Below, in pieces: positions 7,230 to 15,728 of a stretch of 64,000 nucleotides of DNA. The notes under the pieces were generated by a model. That model was not told where the DNA came from and ran no database searches. It was given only the letters and a program-made list of their open reading frames with translations. The stretch's first letter is position 1. Each line of letters begins with the position of its first letter. Made by a program: the position numbers and the translations under genes. The DNA lies in NCBI RefSeq assembly GCF_002940945.1, contig NZ_PNFV01000004.1:136662-200661 (forward strand), read 5' to 3'. This stretch comes from Limosilactobacillus pontis (GTDB lineage: Bacteria; Bacillota; Bacilli; Lactobacillales; Lactobacillaceae).

Positions 7230-10205
7230 ATGAAGATTAAACTAGAAACTTTACAACACCAAACTGATGCCCTAGCTGCTATTGATAAAGCTTTCCCAGG
7301 CATGGATACCATGAGTAATAATCCAGATGCTAATTACATTTATGCCAATCCACTGATTAGGTGTCGTTATAGGGATGAAGCCAATATTGACATCAAGATG
7401 GAGACGGGAACTGGGAAGACCTATGTCTACACCCGGATGATGTATGAAATGCACCAAAAGTATGGCCTATTCAAGTTTGTCATTGCTGTACCGAGCCCAA
7501 GTATTAAGGAAGGTACTCGTAGCTTTATTAGTAGCGATTATGCTAAGCAGCACTTTAGCGAATTTTATGAAAATACCCGGGTCCAATTAAACGTCATCGA
7601 CGCAGGTGACTTTAGTGCGCGTTCAGGACGACGCAATTTTCCGGCCCAGCTATCAGAATTTGTGGAAGCAACACGGCAGAATGCAAACCAAATTGAAGTA
7701 TTGTTAGTTAATCAAGGGATGCTGCATTCTAAATCTATGCACCGTGATGATTATGATCAGACTCTTCTTGGTGGCGAAACTTCACCAATTAAGGCCATTG
7801 CGGCAACTAGACCTGTAGTCATTATTGACGAGCCGCAGCGATTCCCACGGGGTAAAAAGTTTTATGAAGATATTAAAGCAATGAAGCCCCAATTAATTGT
7901 CCGTTTTGGGGCTACTTTCCCGGAAACAACTACTGGTCGGGGTAAGAACAAAGTCGCTAAGATTGATTACTATCGTGGTGAACCTCAATTTAACCTTGAC
8001 GCCGTTGATAGTTTTAATCAAGGCTTAGTCAAGGGGATTGATATTGATTATCCTGACATGACTGAGGAGCAAGCAAATAATCTATATAAGGTTAAGCAGG
8101 CCAAGGCTAAGGAACTTATCCTTATCAAGGGCAGTAAGGAATACCCGCTTAGTGTAGGTGAAAATTTAGCGGATGTTGATCCAGGCTTTGAGGGTAACAT
8201 TACCTATGCTGGTGGAACAGAACGTGAACTATCTAATGGACTAGTACTTTCAAAAGATATGAAGTTGATTCCTGGTACCTTTGCCCAGAATTATCAGGAT
8301 GAGATTATCTCCCAAGCATTAGATTGTCATTTCAAGGCGGAGGAAGAAAACTTCTTGCGCTTAAATTCAGGTGATAACGCCCCTAAAATTAAGACACTGT
8401 CTTTATTCTTCATTGATAGTATTTCTAGTTTTCGTGGGGAGAATAATGGTAAGGGTTGGCTTGCCCAACATTTTGAAGCTATTTTAACTAAGAAGCTAAA
8501 AAAGCTAATTGACCGTTATGAATTAGCCATCGATGATCGAGAAAAGGAATACTATGCCTTCTTACAAGCAACATTAAAAAGTTTACAGTCAGAGCATCAA
8601 GACATTTATGCTGGTTATTTCAGCGAAGATCGTGGAAGTTCAGATGCTGATATTCAAGCTGAAGTTGAAGACATTTTAAGCAATAAGGAAAAATTGCTTA
8701 GTTTCAAAGATAAGGATGGCAACTGGCTGACTCGTCGCTTTCTTTTTTCAAAGTGGACGCTACGTGAAGGCTGGGATAATCCAAATGTCTTTACGATTGC
8801 TAAGTTACGTACTTCTGGTTCAGAGATTAGTAAGATTCAGGAAGTTGGTCGTGGCTTACGTTTACCAGTTGATGAAACTGGACACCGTCTTAACCAAGAT
8901 GAATGGCAAAGTCGATTGTCGTTCTTGATTGGATATGATGAGCGTGATTTTGCCCAGAAACTGGTTGGTGAGATCAATGACGATTCACCAATTAAGTTGA
9001 ACCAAGAAGAACTTACGGATGATATGATCAAGCTGATTATTCAGGCCAAACAAAAAGCTGATCCGCAGTTTAATGAAGATCAGTTGCTTGATGATCTAGA
9101 CGAGCACAATGTCATTACACGCTCTAACAAATTTAAAGAAAATGTCGAACTGGATGGTAAGACAATGTCTGGTTATGATGCGTTGTGTCATCTTTACCCA
9201 GAGCTTGTGCAGAAGACTAAAGTGGCTAAAGATAAGGTTCGGGATAAGAATTCAAAGGATAACACAGTGGTTAAGCTGCGAAAACAAAACTGGCAGCAAT
9301 TGAAAAATTTGTGGCTGCAATTGGCCAAGCGACAGATGATTAAGTTTGACCCATCAGTTAATCAGGATGCCGAAACTGTGGCTCGTAATGTCTTCAATGA
9401 TAGTGATAATAAGATTTTTGTCTTACAGCGGCCGCAAATGGTCCACCAAGAAGTCGTTACTGATAATAGTTCGGCGTCTGTTCGAGAAACGCAGGCAGAT
9501 TACAGCACTGAATATTTGACCATGAAATATGGTAAATTTCTTAAAATCCTGGCCCAGCAAACAGACCTCTCTGTAAACTTATTGAACAACTTAATGATTA
9601 AGGCCATTAAGAGGTTAAGGAATAATACCAACTACATCAATGAAAAGACACTGGGGAACTTAATTCGAACTTTTAATAATCAATTTAACGAACGAATCAA
9701 GACTTCTTATAGTTATGAACCCTTGAAATTTTCAGCTTCTACTTCGATTTATAATGCCAAGAAACATGAATTTGTAGATTCAGTACCTGCTAGTGTCCTG
9801 GGTGTATATCAGTCAAATTCAACTTCTGATGAAAAGTACTTGTATGATCGGCCACCACTACGTTATGACAGTGCTGATCCAGAATTAAAGATTTTACAGC
9901 GCTCATATGGACCTAAGATTAGTGTCTTTGGTAAGTTACCAAAGAAGGCAATTAAGATACCTCGCTTCGATAACGGTACTACTACACCCGACTTTATTTT
10001 TAAGATTGAACATGGTAGTAAGCCAATCTATTTGGTGATCGAAACCAAAGCTGAAAACATGCGTTTAGGTGATGAAGAAATAAGGATTATTCAACAAAAG
10101 TACTTCGATCATTTAAAGGAATCTGGAGTTTACTATCAGATGGCTACTAGCGAGCAGGAAGTACATGATTTGATCAATAAATTGGAAAATGGGGAGTTGA
10201 ACTGA
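7230..10205 (+). CDS. res: type III restriction endonuclease subunit Res
   Basis: 991 residues with the full layout of Res. The SF2 helicase part has motif I METGTGKTYVY (about 57-67), motif II IIDEPQ (about 198-203, the DEPQ form typical of Res), motif III FGATF, and motif VI EVGRGLRLPV near 538. The C-terminal PD-(D/E)XK nuclease shows TPDFIFKI (about 919) and LVIETKAEN (about 935-943). All key residues are present, so the enzyme should be active. Res needs Mod for recognition and uses ATP to communicate between two head-to-head sites. Start codon is three bases after Mod; the next gene begins one base after the stop. Confidence 0.93.
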   Translation: MKIKLETLQHQTDALAAIDKAFPGMDTMSNNPDANYIYANPLIRCRYRDEANIDIKMETGTGKTYVYTRMMYEMHQKYGLFKFVIAVPSPSIKEGTRSFISSDYAKQHFSEFYENTRVQLNVIDAGDFSARSGRRNFPAQLSEFVEATRQNANQIEVLLVNQGMLHSKSMHRDDYDQTLLGGETSPIKAIAATRPVVIIDEPQRFPRGKKFYEDIKAMKPQLIVRFGATFPETTTGRGKNKVAKIDYYRGEPQFNLDAVDSFNQGLVKGIDIDYPDMTEEQANNLYKVKQAKAKELILIKGSKEYPLSVGENLADVDPGFEGNITYAGGTERELSNGLVLSKDMKLIPGTFAQNYQDEIISQALDCHFKAEEENFLRLNSGDNAPKIKTLSLFFIDSISSFRGENNGKGWLAQHFEAILTKKLKKLIDRYELAIDDREKEYYAFLQATLKSLQSEHQDIYAGYFSEDRGSSDADIQAEVEDILSNKEKLLSFKDKDGNWLTRRFLFSKWTLREGWDNPNVFTIAKLRTSGSEISKIQEVGRGLRLPVDETGHRLNQDEWQSRLSFLIGYDERDFAQKLVGEINDDSPIKLNQEELTDDMIKLIIQAKQKADPQFNEDQLLDDLDEHNVITRSNKFKENVELDGKTMSGYDALCHLYPELVQKTKVAKDKVRDKNSKDNTVVKLRKQNWQQLKNLWLQLAKRQMIKFDPSVNQDAETVARNVFNDSDNKIFVLQRPQMVHQEVVTDNSSASVRETQADYSTEYLTMKYGKFLKILAQQTDLSVNLLNNLMIKAIKRLRNNTNYINEKTLGNLIRTFNNQFNERIKTSYSYEPLKFSASTSIYNAKKHEFVDSVPASVLGVYQSNSTSDEKYLYDRPPLRYDSADPELKILQRSYGPKISVFGKLPKKAIKIPRFDNGTTTPDFIFKIEHGSKPIYLVIETKAENMRLGDEEIRIIQQKYFDHLKESGVYYQMATSEQEVHDLINKLENGELN

Positions 10206-10206
10206 A

Positions 10207-11499
10207 ATGTTGTCGCTAATCGAATTAGCTAAAGAGGGAAAGTTAGAGAAAACCGGTGCCAAGCCCAAGTTACCGATTAAGGTTGATGGGGTTAGCTCTG
10301 AAACGTTGGATGTTTACAAGATTCCACTAGAATATGTCTATTACAACGATAAGAATGGACGAATTGCGACCGGAATCTCTCAGTATCGCGATGAATTACA
10401 CCCAGCAAATGATCAAGAAGATCCGCAATATAACAATTTTGTTGCTAAGTTGATTGAACAGGATAATTCATCAGCATTAAAGCGGACTGAGAAATCGATC
10501 CAAGAATCTGGTCAACAGGTTTATGGTTATGTCCTTGATGATGGTCGGATCGTTGATGGTAATCGTCGTTATACTGCCTTACGTGATATTCACCAAACGT
10601 CTGGGCGAACGGTTTATTTTGAGGCCGTTGTTTTACCATTCTCATATGACAACACTACTGAACGAGCTAAAATTAAGAAATTGGAATTGGCCATTCAGAT
10701 GGGTGTTGAAGAGAGGCAAGATTATGACCCGGTGGATTTGGCAGTTGACATTTACCAGACTACCAGTGGTGATAACCCAATTATGACCCAAGCGGATTAT
10801 GCAGCTGACTCACATATGCGTCCGACAGAAGTTAAGAAATATTATGATGGTGCGGTCTACATGAAAAAGTTTCTAGAGTTTATTGGGGCTCCAGAAAATA
10901 ACTTTAATATTATCAAAGAAAGCAAAGTTTGGTCGCTGTTCTATGAAATGGGTAAGTCACTGTCCAAAAATTTTGGTGATGATCCAGAGTCACAAGTTCG
11001 TAAAAATGAAACCATGAATTCTTACTTTGGCGTGATCCTTTATCAAATTCACGTGGGCGTTAGTGGGAATACTGCCAGAACTCATATACGTGAATATAGT
11101 AAAAATATCGTTAACAGTGTGGATAACGAAGACTTTAACGATGATGTTGCGGACATGGTGGACGATTTATCCGACTCTCTCCAGGATGATGAAATTAAGA
11201 ACACCTCTGATTTAATGCAGAGTTTGACTGATGAAAATGAAACGGTTGAATCGCTAGGGGATACATTTGATACCTACATGCGAAATGCCCGCAACAGTGA
11301 GTCTGTAGATAAGTTCATTCGCAATATCAAGCAGAATGTGAAATACTACCATGATCTGAATGAAGATGGCGGATTAATTGGAAGTTTACGTTATAACGAG
11401 GTTAGTGAGGATCAGTTAAAGGAACTTCAAAAATATATGCGGGATTTAAATCAATTAAGTAAGGAGTTGTTCAGCAAGTATGGAGACGAAATCAGATAG
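10207..11499 (+). CDS. ParB/Srx-like domain protein associated with the type III R-M operon
   Basis: 430 residues. A ParB-like segment (about 100-127) contains YGYVLDDGRIVDGNRRYTAL, matching the ParB N-terminal pattern in which a G-x-R-R core binds nucleotide. A helical DNA-binding-like region follows (about 190-240, with MTQADYAADSHMRPTEVKKYY reading as a helix-turn-helix). The C-terminal part is acidic (DDVADMVDDLSDSLQDD) and helical. There is no ParA partner, and the gene is locked between Res (one-base gap) and the SNF2 helicase (20-base overlap), so a chromosome-partition role is unlikely. It is probably an accessory DNA-binding or NTP-dependent component of the defence module. Exact activity is unknown. 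Confidence 0.75.
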   Translation: MLSLIELAKEGKLEKTGAKPKLPIKVDGVSSETLDVYKIPLEYVYYNDKNGRIATGISQYRDELHPANDQEDPQYNNFVAKLIEQDNSSALKRTEKSIQESGQQVYGYVLDDGRIVDGNRRYTALRDIHQTSGRTVYFEAVVLPFSYDNTTERAKIKKLELAIQMGVEERQDYDPVDLAVDIYQTTSGDNPIMTQADYAADSHMRPTEVKKYYDGAVYMKKFLEFIGAPENNFNIIKESKVWSLFYEMGKSLSKNFGDDPESQVRKNETMNSYFGVILYQIHVGVSGNTARTHIREYSKNIVNSVDNEDFNDDVADMVDDLSDSLQDDEIKNTSDLMQSLTDENETVESLGDTFDTYMRNARNSESVDKFIRNIKQNVKYYHDLNEDGGLIGSLRYNEVSEDQLKELQKYMRDLNQLSKELFSKYGDEIR

Positions 11500-13372
11500 T
11501 CCAATTATCATTAAAAATGATACGGGCCTGTTTCAATTATTAGATGACGATCGCCATACTCTGAAAACTAAGACTGCTCAGCGCGGCTTGTCAATTTTTG
11601 CTCCTTACTTCGAAGATGCTAAACAACGAACATTTAAACAAGATTTGACTTATGTTCAGTTACTTGAATTAGTCAAGAAGCTTAATCGTCGTCTGAAGCG
11701 TAAGGGATTACCCGAAGTCCAAACGAGTAATAAGTTTGATCAGTTTGTACAGCAACGACAGTATTACATTAAAGAACAAAGTCAGGCTGGGTTAACTATC
11801 AAAGATGGTGATCCTCGTTGGCAGCAAGAGTTTGATAATTTCAAAACAACTGTTAGTCAGGAGATTACGCGACCACTAAAACCAGAACAGGAAAAGGCTA
11901 GTTTCTTCATGACTATCATGAAACGGGCCGCTAACTTTTCAGTTCCTGGTGCGGGGAAGACTGCAATGATGTATGGAACTTTTGCCTACTTGTCTAGTCC
12001 TAGAGTGAATGAAGTTGATAAGCTCCTTGTAGTGTCACCATTAAATGCATTCGCTGCCTGGCGGACAGAATTTGAAGCTGTGTTTGGACCAAAACGGCAG
12101 CTGCATTATCTTAATATGCGGGATAAGAAGTACAACAATAATCCTGGAGTAGTTAAGCATGATTGGGTTCAAGCAGATGTGATCACGATTAACTATGAAT
12201 CTTTACAAAGTAAGCTGAACATCATCAATGACTTACTGGATTCTAAAACTATGTTAGTTTTTGACGAAGTTCACCGAGTAAAAGGTATCGGTGGTCAGCG
12301 TGCTAAGGCTGCTCTAAGCTTGAGTCAAGCGCCGCATTATCGGTATGTTTTGACTGGAACGCCAATCCCAAACGGTTTCAGGGATATTTATAATTTCTTG
12401 CACTTGATGTATCCAGATGAATATTCCTCATTCTTTGCTTGGGATTTAACGACCCTAAACAACATTGATTCTGAAGACGTGAATAAGAAACTATCGCCAT
12501 TTTTCTGGCGGACCAATAAGCAGGACCTTCATGTACCGAGACCAGATCCAGACATTATTAAAGAAGTAGCTCCTTCAAAAAATCAGGAGCTACTAGCACA
12601 GGCAATTTATGAAAATGAAAACGGAACTCTAGCAACGTTTATTAGGTTGTTGCAGGCTTCCACAAACCCCGAATTGCTGGCAACTAATATTAACTATAAA
12701 GAACTAGGACTGGTGGATGCTGATTCCGGTGTTTGGGATAAACAGTCATCTACTGTGGAAAAGGAAAACGCCAGCAGTGGGGATGCGTATAAGAAATATA
12801 ATTTAGCCCAAGTTGAATCTCCTAAGTTTGAAATGGGGATTGACTTAATTGATAAATTAGTTAGCCAAGGCAAAAAAGTCCTGGTCTGGGGTATGTTTGT
12901 CGGAACAATGCAGAAGATTACTGATACTCTAAATGGTATGGGGATCAAGACCACCTTGGTTTATGGGGCCACTCCAAAGCAAGATCGTGAAGGAATGATT
13001 AATAATTTCCGGACCGGTGATGTTCAGGTACTTGTATCAAATCCTAATACTCTGGGGGAATCTATTTCTTTGCACCAAACCGTACATGATGCTGTCTATT
13101 TTGAATATAATTTCAATTTAACTTTTATGCTGCAGTCACGGGACCGGATTAATCGTTTGGGCCTACCTGCAGATCAATATACCCGTTACTATTATCTGAT
13201 GACTAAGGGTGATGTTGCCCACATGAGTTTTATTGATAGTACGGTGTACAAGAAATTGAAGGATAAAGAAAAAGTTATGCTTGATGCCATTGATGGTCAA
13301 TTGCTTGTCCCTGAATATACTGATGACTATCTGAAAGAAGTTAAGGATATTGTAATGGGAAGGTATAAATAA
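11480..13372 (+). CDS. SNF2-type DEAD/DEAH helicase accessory to the defence operon
   Basis: 630 residues with SNF2/SF2 motifs: NFSVPGAGKTAMM (Walker A, near 152-165), LLVVSPLNAFAAW (motif Ia), LVFDEVHRVKG (DEVH, near 259-269), LTGTPIPNG (motif III), and a C-terminal RecA-like domain with VLVWGMF, LVYGATP and QSRDRINRLGLP (motif VI, near 552). Motif I in the VPGAGKT form and the short motif III are typical of SNF2 proteins found in defence loci. It overlaps the ParB-like gene by 20 bases, and a small ORF follows 15 bases after its stop. Predicted to move on double-stranded DNA and support recognition or processing of invading DNA. Not part of canonical type III systems. Confidence 0.85.
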   Translation: METKSDSPIIIKNDTGLFQLLDDDRHTLKTKTAQRGLSIFAPYFEDAKQRTFKQDLTYVQLLELVKKLNRRLKRKGLPEVQTSNKFDQFVQQRQYYIKEQSQAGLTIKDGDPRWQQEFDNFKTTVSQEITRPLKPEQEKASFFMTIMKRAANFSVPGAGKTAMMYGTFAYLSSPRVNEVDKLLVVSPLNAFAAWRTEFEAVFGPKRQLHYLNMRDKKYNNNPGVVKHDWVQADVITINYESLQSKLNIINDLLDSKTMLVFDEVHRVKGIGGQRAKAALSLSQAPHYRYVLTGTPIPNGFRDIYNFLHLMYPDEYSSFFAWDLTTLNNIDSEDVNKKLSPFFWRTNKQDLHVPRPDPDIIKEVAPSKNQELLAQAIYENENGTLATFIRLLQASTNPELLATNINYKELGLVDADSGVWDKQSSTVEKENASSGDAYKKYNLAQVESPKFEMGIDLIDKLVSQGKKVLVWGMFVGTMQKITDTLNGMGIKTTLVYGATPKQDREGMINNFRTGDVQVLVSNPNTLGESISLHQTVHDAVYFEYNFNLTFMLQSRDRINRLGLPADQYTRYYYLMTKGDVAHMSFIDSTVYKKLKDKEKVMLDAIDGQLLVPEYTDDYLKEVKDIVMGRYK

Positions 13373-13387
13373 AGGAGAATATTGGGT

Positions 13388-13723
13388 ATGGAAACTATTG
13401 TCCCATCAGTTGATACAACTAAGGAAGAATTACAAGAACGAGTAGATTACATGGTTAATACGGCCTCACACCTTGAAGAACTAGCTGAAACAGATGAACA
13501 TGAAGCAATGAAAGAATTTATCGCGTTAAAAAATTTTGCATATGAAGAGTATCATGTGTTAACTTTACAAAAAAATGAAAAAGCAGTTAATAGTAATGTG
13601 CATTTATCCAATTATCGAGGATTTTTTACACATTTACATTTTACGGCTGGGAAAGTGCCCCTTAGACTTCTTCACTGGAATCTTGATGAATTCCATCAGG
13701 CAAATATGGGGTTTAGACTTTAG
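13388..13723 (+). CDS. small unknown protein at the end of the defence operon
   Basis: 111 residues from ATG 13388 (AGGAG 10 bases upstream; TTG at 13382 is an alternative with 4-base spacing). The first 70 residues are acidic and helical (KEELQERVDYMVNTASHLEELAETDEH in two helices). The last 40 (from about NVHLSNYRGFF) look less like a folded domain and may be read-through into non-genic sequence after a truncation. No family recognised. Position directly behind the SNF2 gene suggests a regulatory or immunity-type accessory, or a broken gene. Confidence 0.45.
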   Translation: METIVPSVDTTKEELQERVDYMVNTASHLEELAETDEHEAMKEFIALKNFAYEEYHVLTLQKNEKAVNSNVHLSNYRGFFTHLHFTAGKVPLRLLHWNLDEFHQANMGFRL

Positions 13724-13729
13724 TTTTTT

Positions 13730-13757
13730 CCACAAACGCTTTAAGTTTAATTTGTGG
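13730..13757 (+). terminator. hairpin after the defence operon
   Basis: CCACAAA pairs with TTTGTGG around a 14-base loop and is followed by CCTTTTATG; the T run is weak. It lies seven bases after the last ORF of the operon, so it is a likely operon end. Confidence 0.45.
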
Positions 13758-14296
13758 CCTTTTATGTTCCCACAAACCAATAAAATATGGAATCTGCTAT
13801 TAATCCCTAAAATGTGAGCAATTCCGGCATTCTGTAAGCGAGTTAACAAACACAATGTTTTGGGTTAAGAAAAGATAATGGGTTAGCGTAGCGGCTAATC
13901 CGGAATGTGTAATTGACAACATAAGGTCGTGGCATGTTGAATCCGTAACAGTGCTTGAACGTACAGATAAGTAGGTAACAAACGCCGGTACTACGACATT
14001 CTTAATAAATTGAAAGTGTACTAATTTCTTCCTTGATGATTGGAATTAGTGTTTGGGGCTAGTGGGTTGAATAGAAAGTGTGCCGGATTCTTTGGTTGTG
14101 TGTGCAGATGCCCAATTTGTAAAAAGGAAGTGGGGGACATAAAATAGGTAATTTGGGCGATTTATAGTGGGCGCAAAAGGGTAATTTTAGCAGGGAAACA
14201 GTAATTACCGCCTAAATATTTGCTCATTTTACTAAGCATTTTCTTGACCTTCCATGGTTTTGTATAATTGAAGGTGAGAAATGAGGCGAGACCATT
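13758..14296. other. 539-base intergenic stretch with possible structured RNA
   Basis: No convincing ORF on either strand. It holds a hairpin GGGTTAGC / GCTAATCC near 13878-13901 and, further on, a GTCGT-GGC arm near 13926 that can pair with GCC...ACGAC near 13983-13997. The sequence is less AT-biased than other intergenic DNA here. It may be a degenerate gene remnant or a small RNA; I cannot tell which. Confidence 0.35.
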
Positions 14297-15454
14297 ATGA
14301 AATCTAATAAACGTATTAGGTACGGCTATATTTTACAAATAGTGGTAATAATCGGAATACAAATTATTAGCCTTTTAACTCAACCTTCGAGGTTTGTTAC
14401 GGCTATCGTTTTGATAATTATTTTGGGAGCATATTTGACTGATGAATACTTCTGCCTATCAGGAACAATTCGTAAAGTAAATGTGATTGTTCAGATACTA
14501 TTCCAACCATTTGCTTTTTCATATACGGCTGGGACTTTATTAACACTCATTACCCCTTTTAAAATTATGCCGGTAGTCAGTCTCTGTATTTTAGTTTGGT
14601 ATACAATATCATTTTTTCCATATATTCAGCAATTTATTGCTCCAATTAAGAACAATGGTTTACGGCTATTCTGGCTTATTTATTTCTTCCAGATAGCGAT
14701 TTCACCATTAGCTTATTTTGGAATAACCTCTTCGACTAATCCTTGGTTTGGGGCCTTCTTTTCAACTGGTCTGATTGGTGCAGTTGCGTATTCGATTGGT
14801 CTAATAAAAACAATGCAGGCTTGGCACTTTGGTGATCCAATTATATTAATTAAGAACCGTTCCAAAGATAATGTTTTAGTGATTTCAGTTTTTGCCATAC
14901 TAGTTGCCTTGTTCATATACAGTAATCTAGTGAACATCAATACTTGGGCTAAATTAAGTTCACTGCGCTTTTGGCAATTGTTGTTAGAAGCAATGGAAGC
15001 GGGAATCGGTGAAGAAGTATTGTGCCGATTTGGTATTTTGACCTTGTTATTGTATTTTGTTAGGAAACTAAGCTTAAGAATACCGATTGCCATTATTGGT
15101 AGTTCGCTTCTTTTTGGCCTGTTTCATTTCTTAAACCTGACAGGTCAGGGGTTGGCGTTAACGATCTACCAATTTTGTTTTACCGCTGTATCAGGTATTT
15201 TCTTCTCATTATTATTCTTATATTCGGGCCATTTAGAGCTTGTTATTGTAATTCATTTTATGATGGACTTGCTTTCATATAGTGCTACTGGCGATTCGTC
15301 ATTGAGTGGTAATATTACCTTGAGTGAGTATCAGTCAGTTATTAATTTAACTTTCTTGATGTTGGTATTACTGATTTGGATGATGTTTGGCAAGAGGCAT
15401 CAAGTAATGGAAAAACATGCTAAGCTATTAATATCTAGAGGAAACGACAAGTAG
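14297..15454 (+). CDS. CPBP-family intramembrane metalloprotease (CAAX/Abi type)
   Basis: 385 residues, multi-spanning membrane protein with about nine to ten hydrophobic segments. All three active-site motifs of the family are present: EAGIGEEVLCR (glutamates at about 239-240, Arg 244), FGLFHFLN (His near 277) and IHFMMD (His near 320, Asp near 324). Family members cleave or modify peptides in the membrane; in lactobacilli they are often linked to bacteriocin self-immunity or abortive infection. There is no bacteriocin gene next to it. The family assignment is firm; the substrate is unknown. It stands alone with its own terminator. Confidence 0.85.
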   Translation: MKSNKRIRYGYILQIVVIIGIQIISLLTQPSRFVTAIVLIIILGAYLTDEYFCLSGTIRKVNVIVQILFQPFAFSYTAGTLLTLITPFKIMPVVSLCILVWYTISFFPYIQQFIAPIKNNGLRLFWLIYFFQIAISPLAYFGITSSTNPWFGAFFSTGLIGAVAYSIGLIKTMQAWHFGDPIILIKNRSKDNVLVISVFAILVALFIYSNLVNINTWAKLSSLRFWQLLLEAMEAGIGEEVLCRFGILTLLLYFVRKLSLRIPIAIIGSSLLFGLFHFLNLTGQGLALTIYQFCFTAVSGIFFSLLFLYSGHLELVIVIHFMMDLLSYSATGDSSLSGNITLSEYQSVINLTFLMLVLLIWMMFGKRHQVMEKHAKLLISRGNDK

Positions 15455-15508
15455 TTTATAAAAACGGTAGGAAACTATATCACGGGTTATATCTTAACTT
15501 TAATTACT

Positions 15509-15558
15509 TCACCATCTTTGAACGTGAGATTCATATACGTTGGAAGATGGTGATTTTT
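15509..15558 (+). terminator. rho-independent terminator after the CPBP protease gene
   Basis: TCACCATCTT pairs with AAGATGGTGA (15509-15518 with 15544-15553); inner AACGT/ACGTT bases extend the structure, and TTTTT follows. Confidence 0.75.
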
Positions 15559-15728
15559 AGTATCTTTTAGTAGAGCTATTTTTTGTCTAATTATTACTGA
15601 ATGAATTTCTCAAATATAAATGAAAAATACTGGATACCGTGATACAATACTCAAAATTTAACGACGATATGATAGATGGACTAAAATTAGTAATATATTT
15701 TTGTTGGACAAGTTAAAGGAGAAAAACA

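Noticed and set aside
10207-11499. Chromosome or plasmid partition ParB
   Set aside because: No ParA partner or parS-like sites seen; the gene is embedded in a restriction operon.
13382-13387. TTG at 13382 as start of the small ORF
   Set aside because: ATG at 13388 is a stronger codon with acceptable spacing; the difference is two residues.
1902-13723. BREX, DISARM or type I R-M system
   Set aside because: No BrxC/PglZ, DrmA/DrmB or HsdS-like genes; the methyltransferase order (DPPY before FAGS) and DEPQ helicase identify type III.
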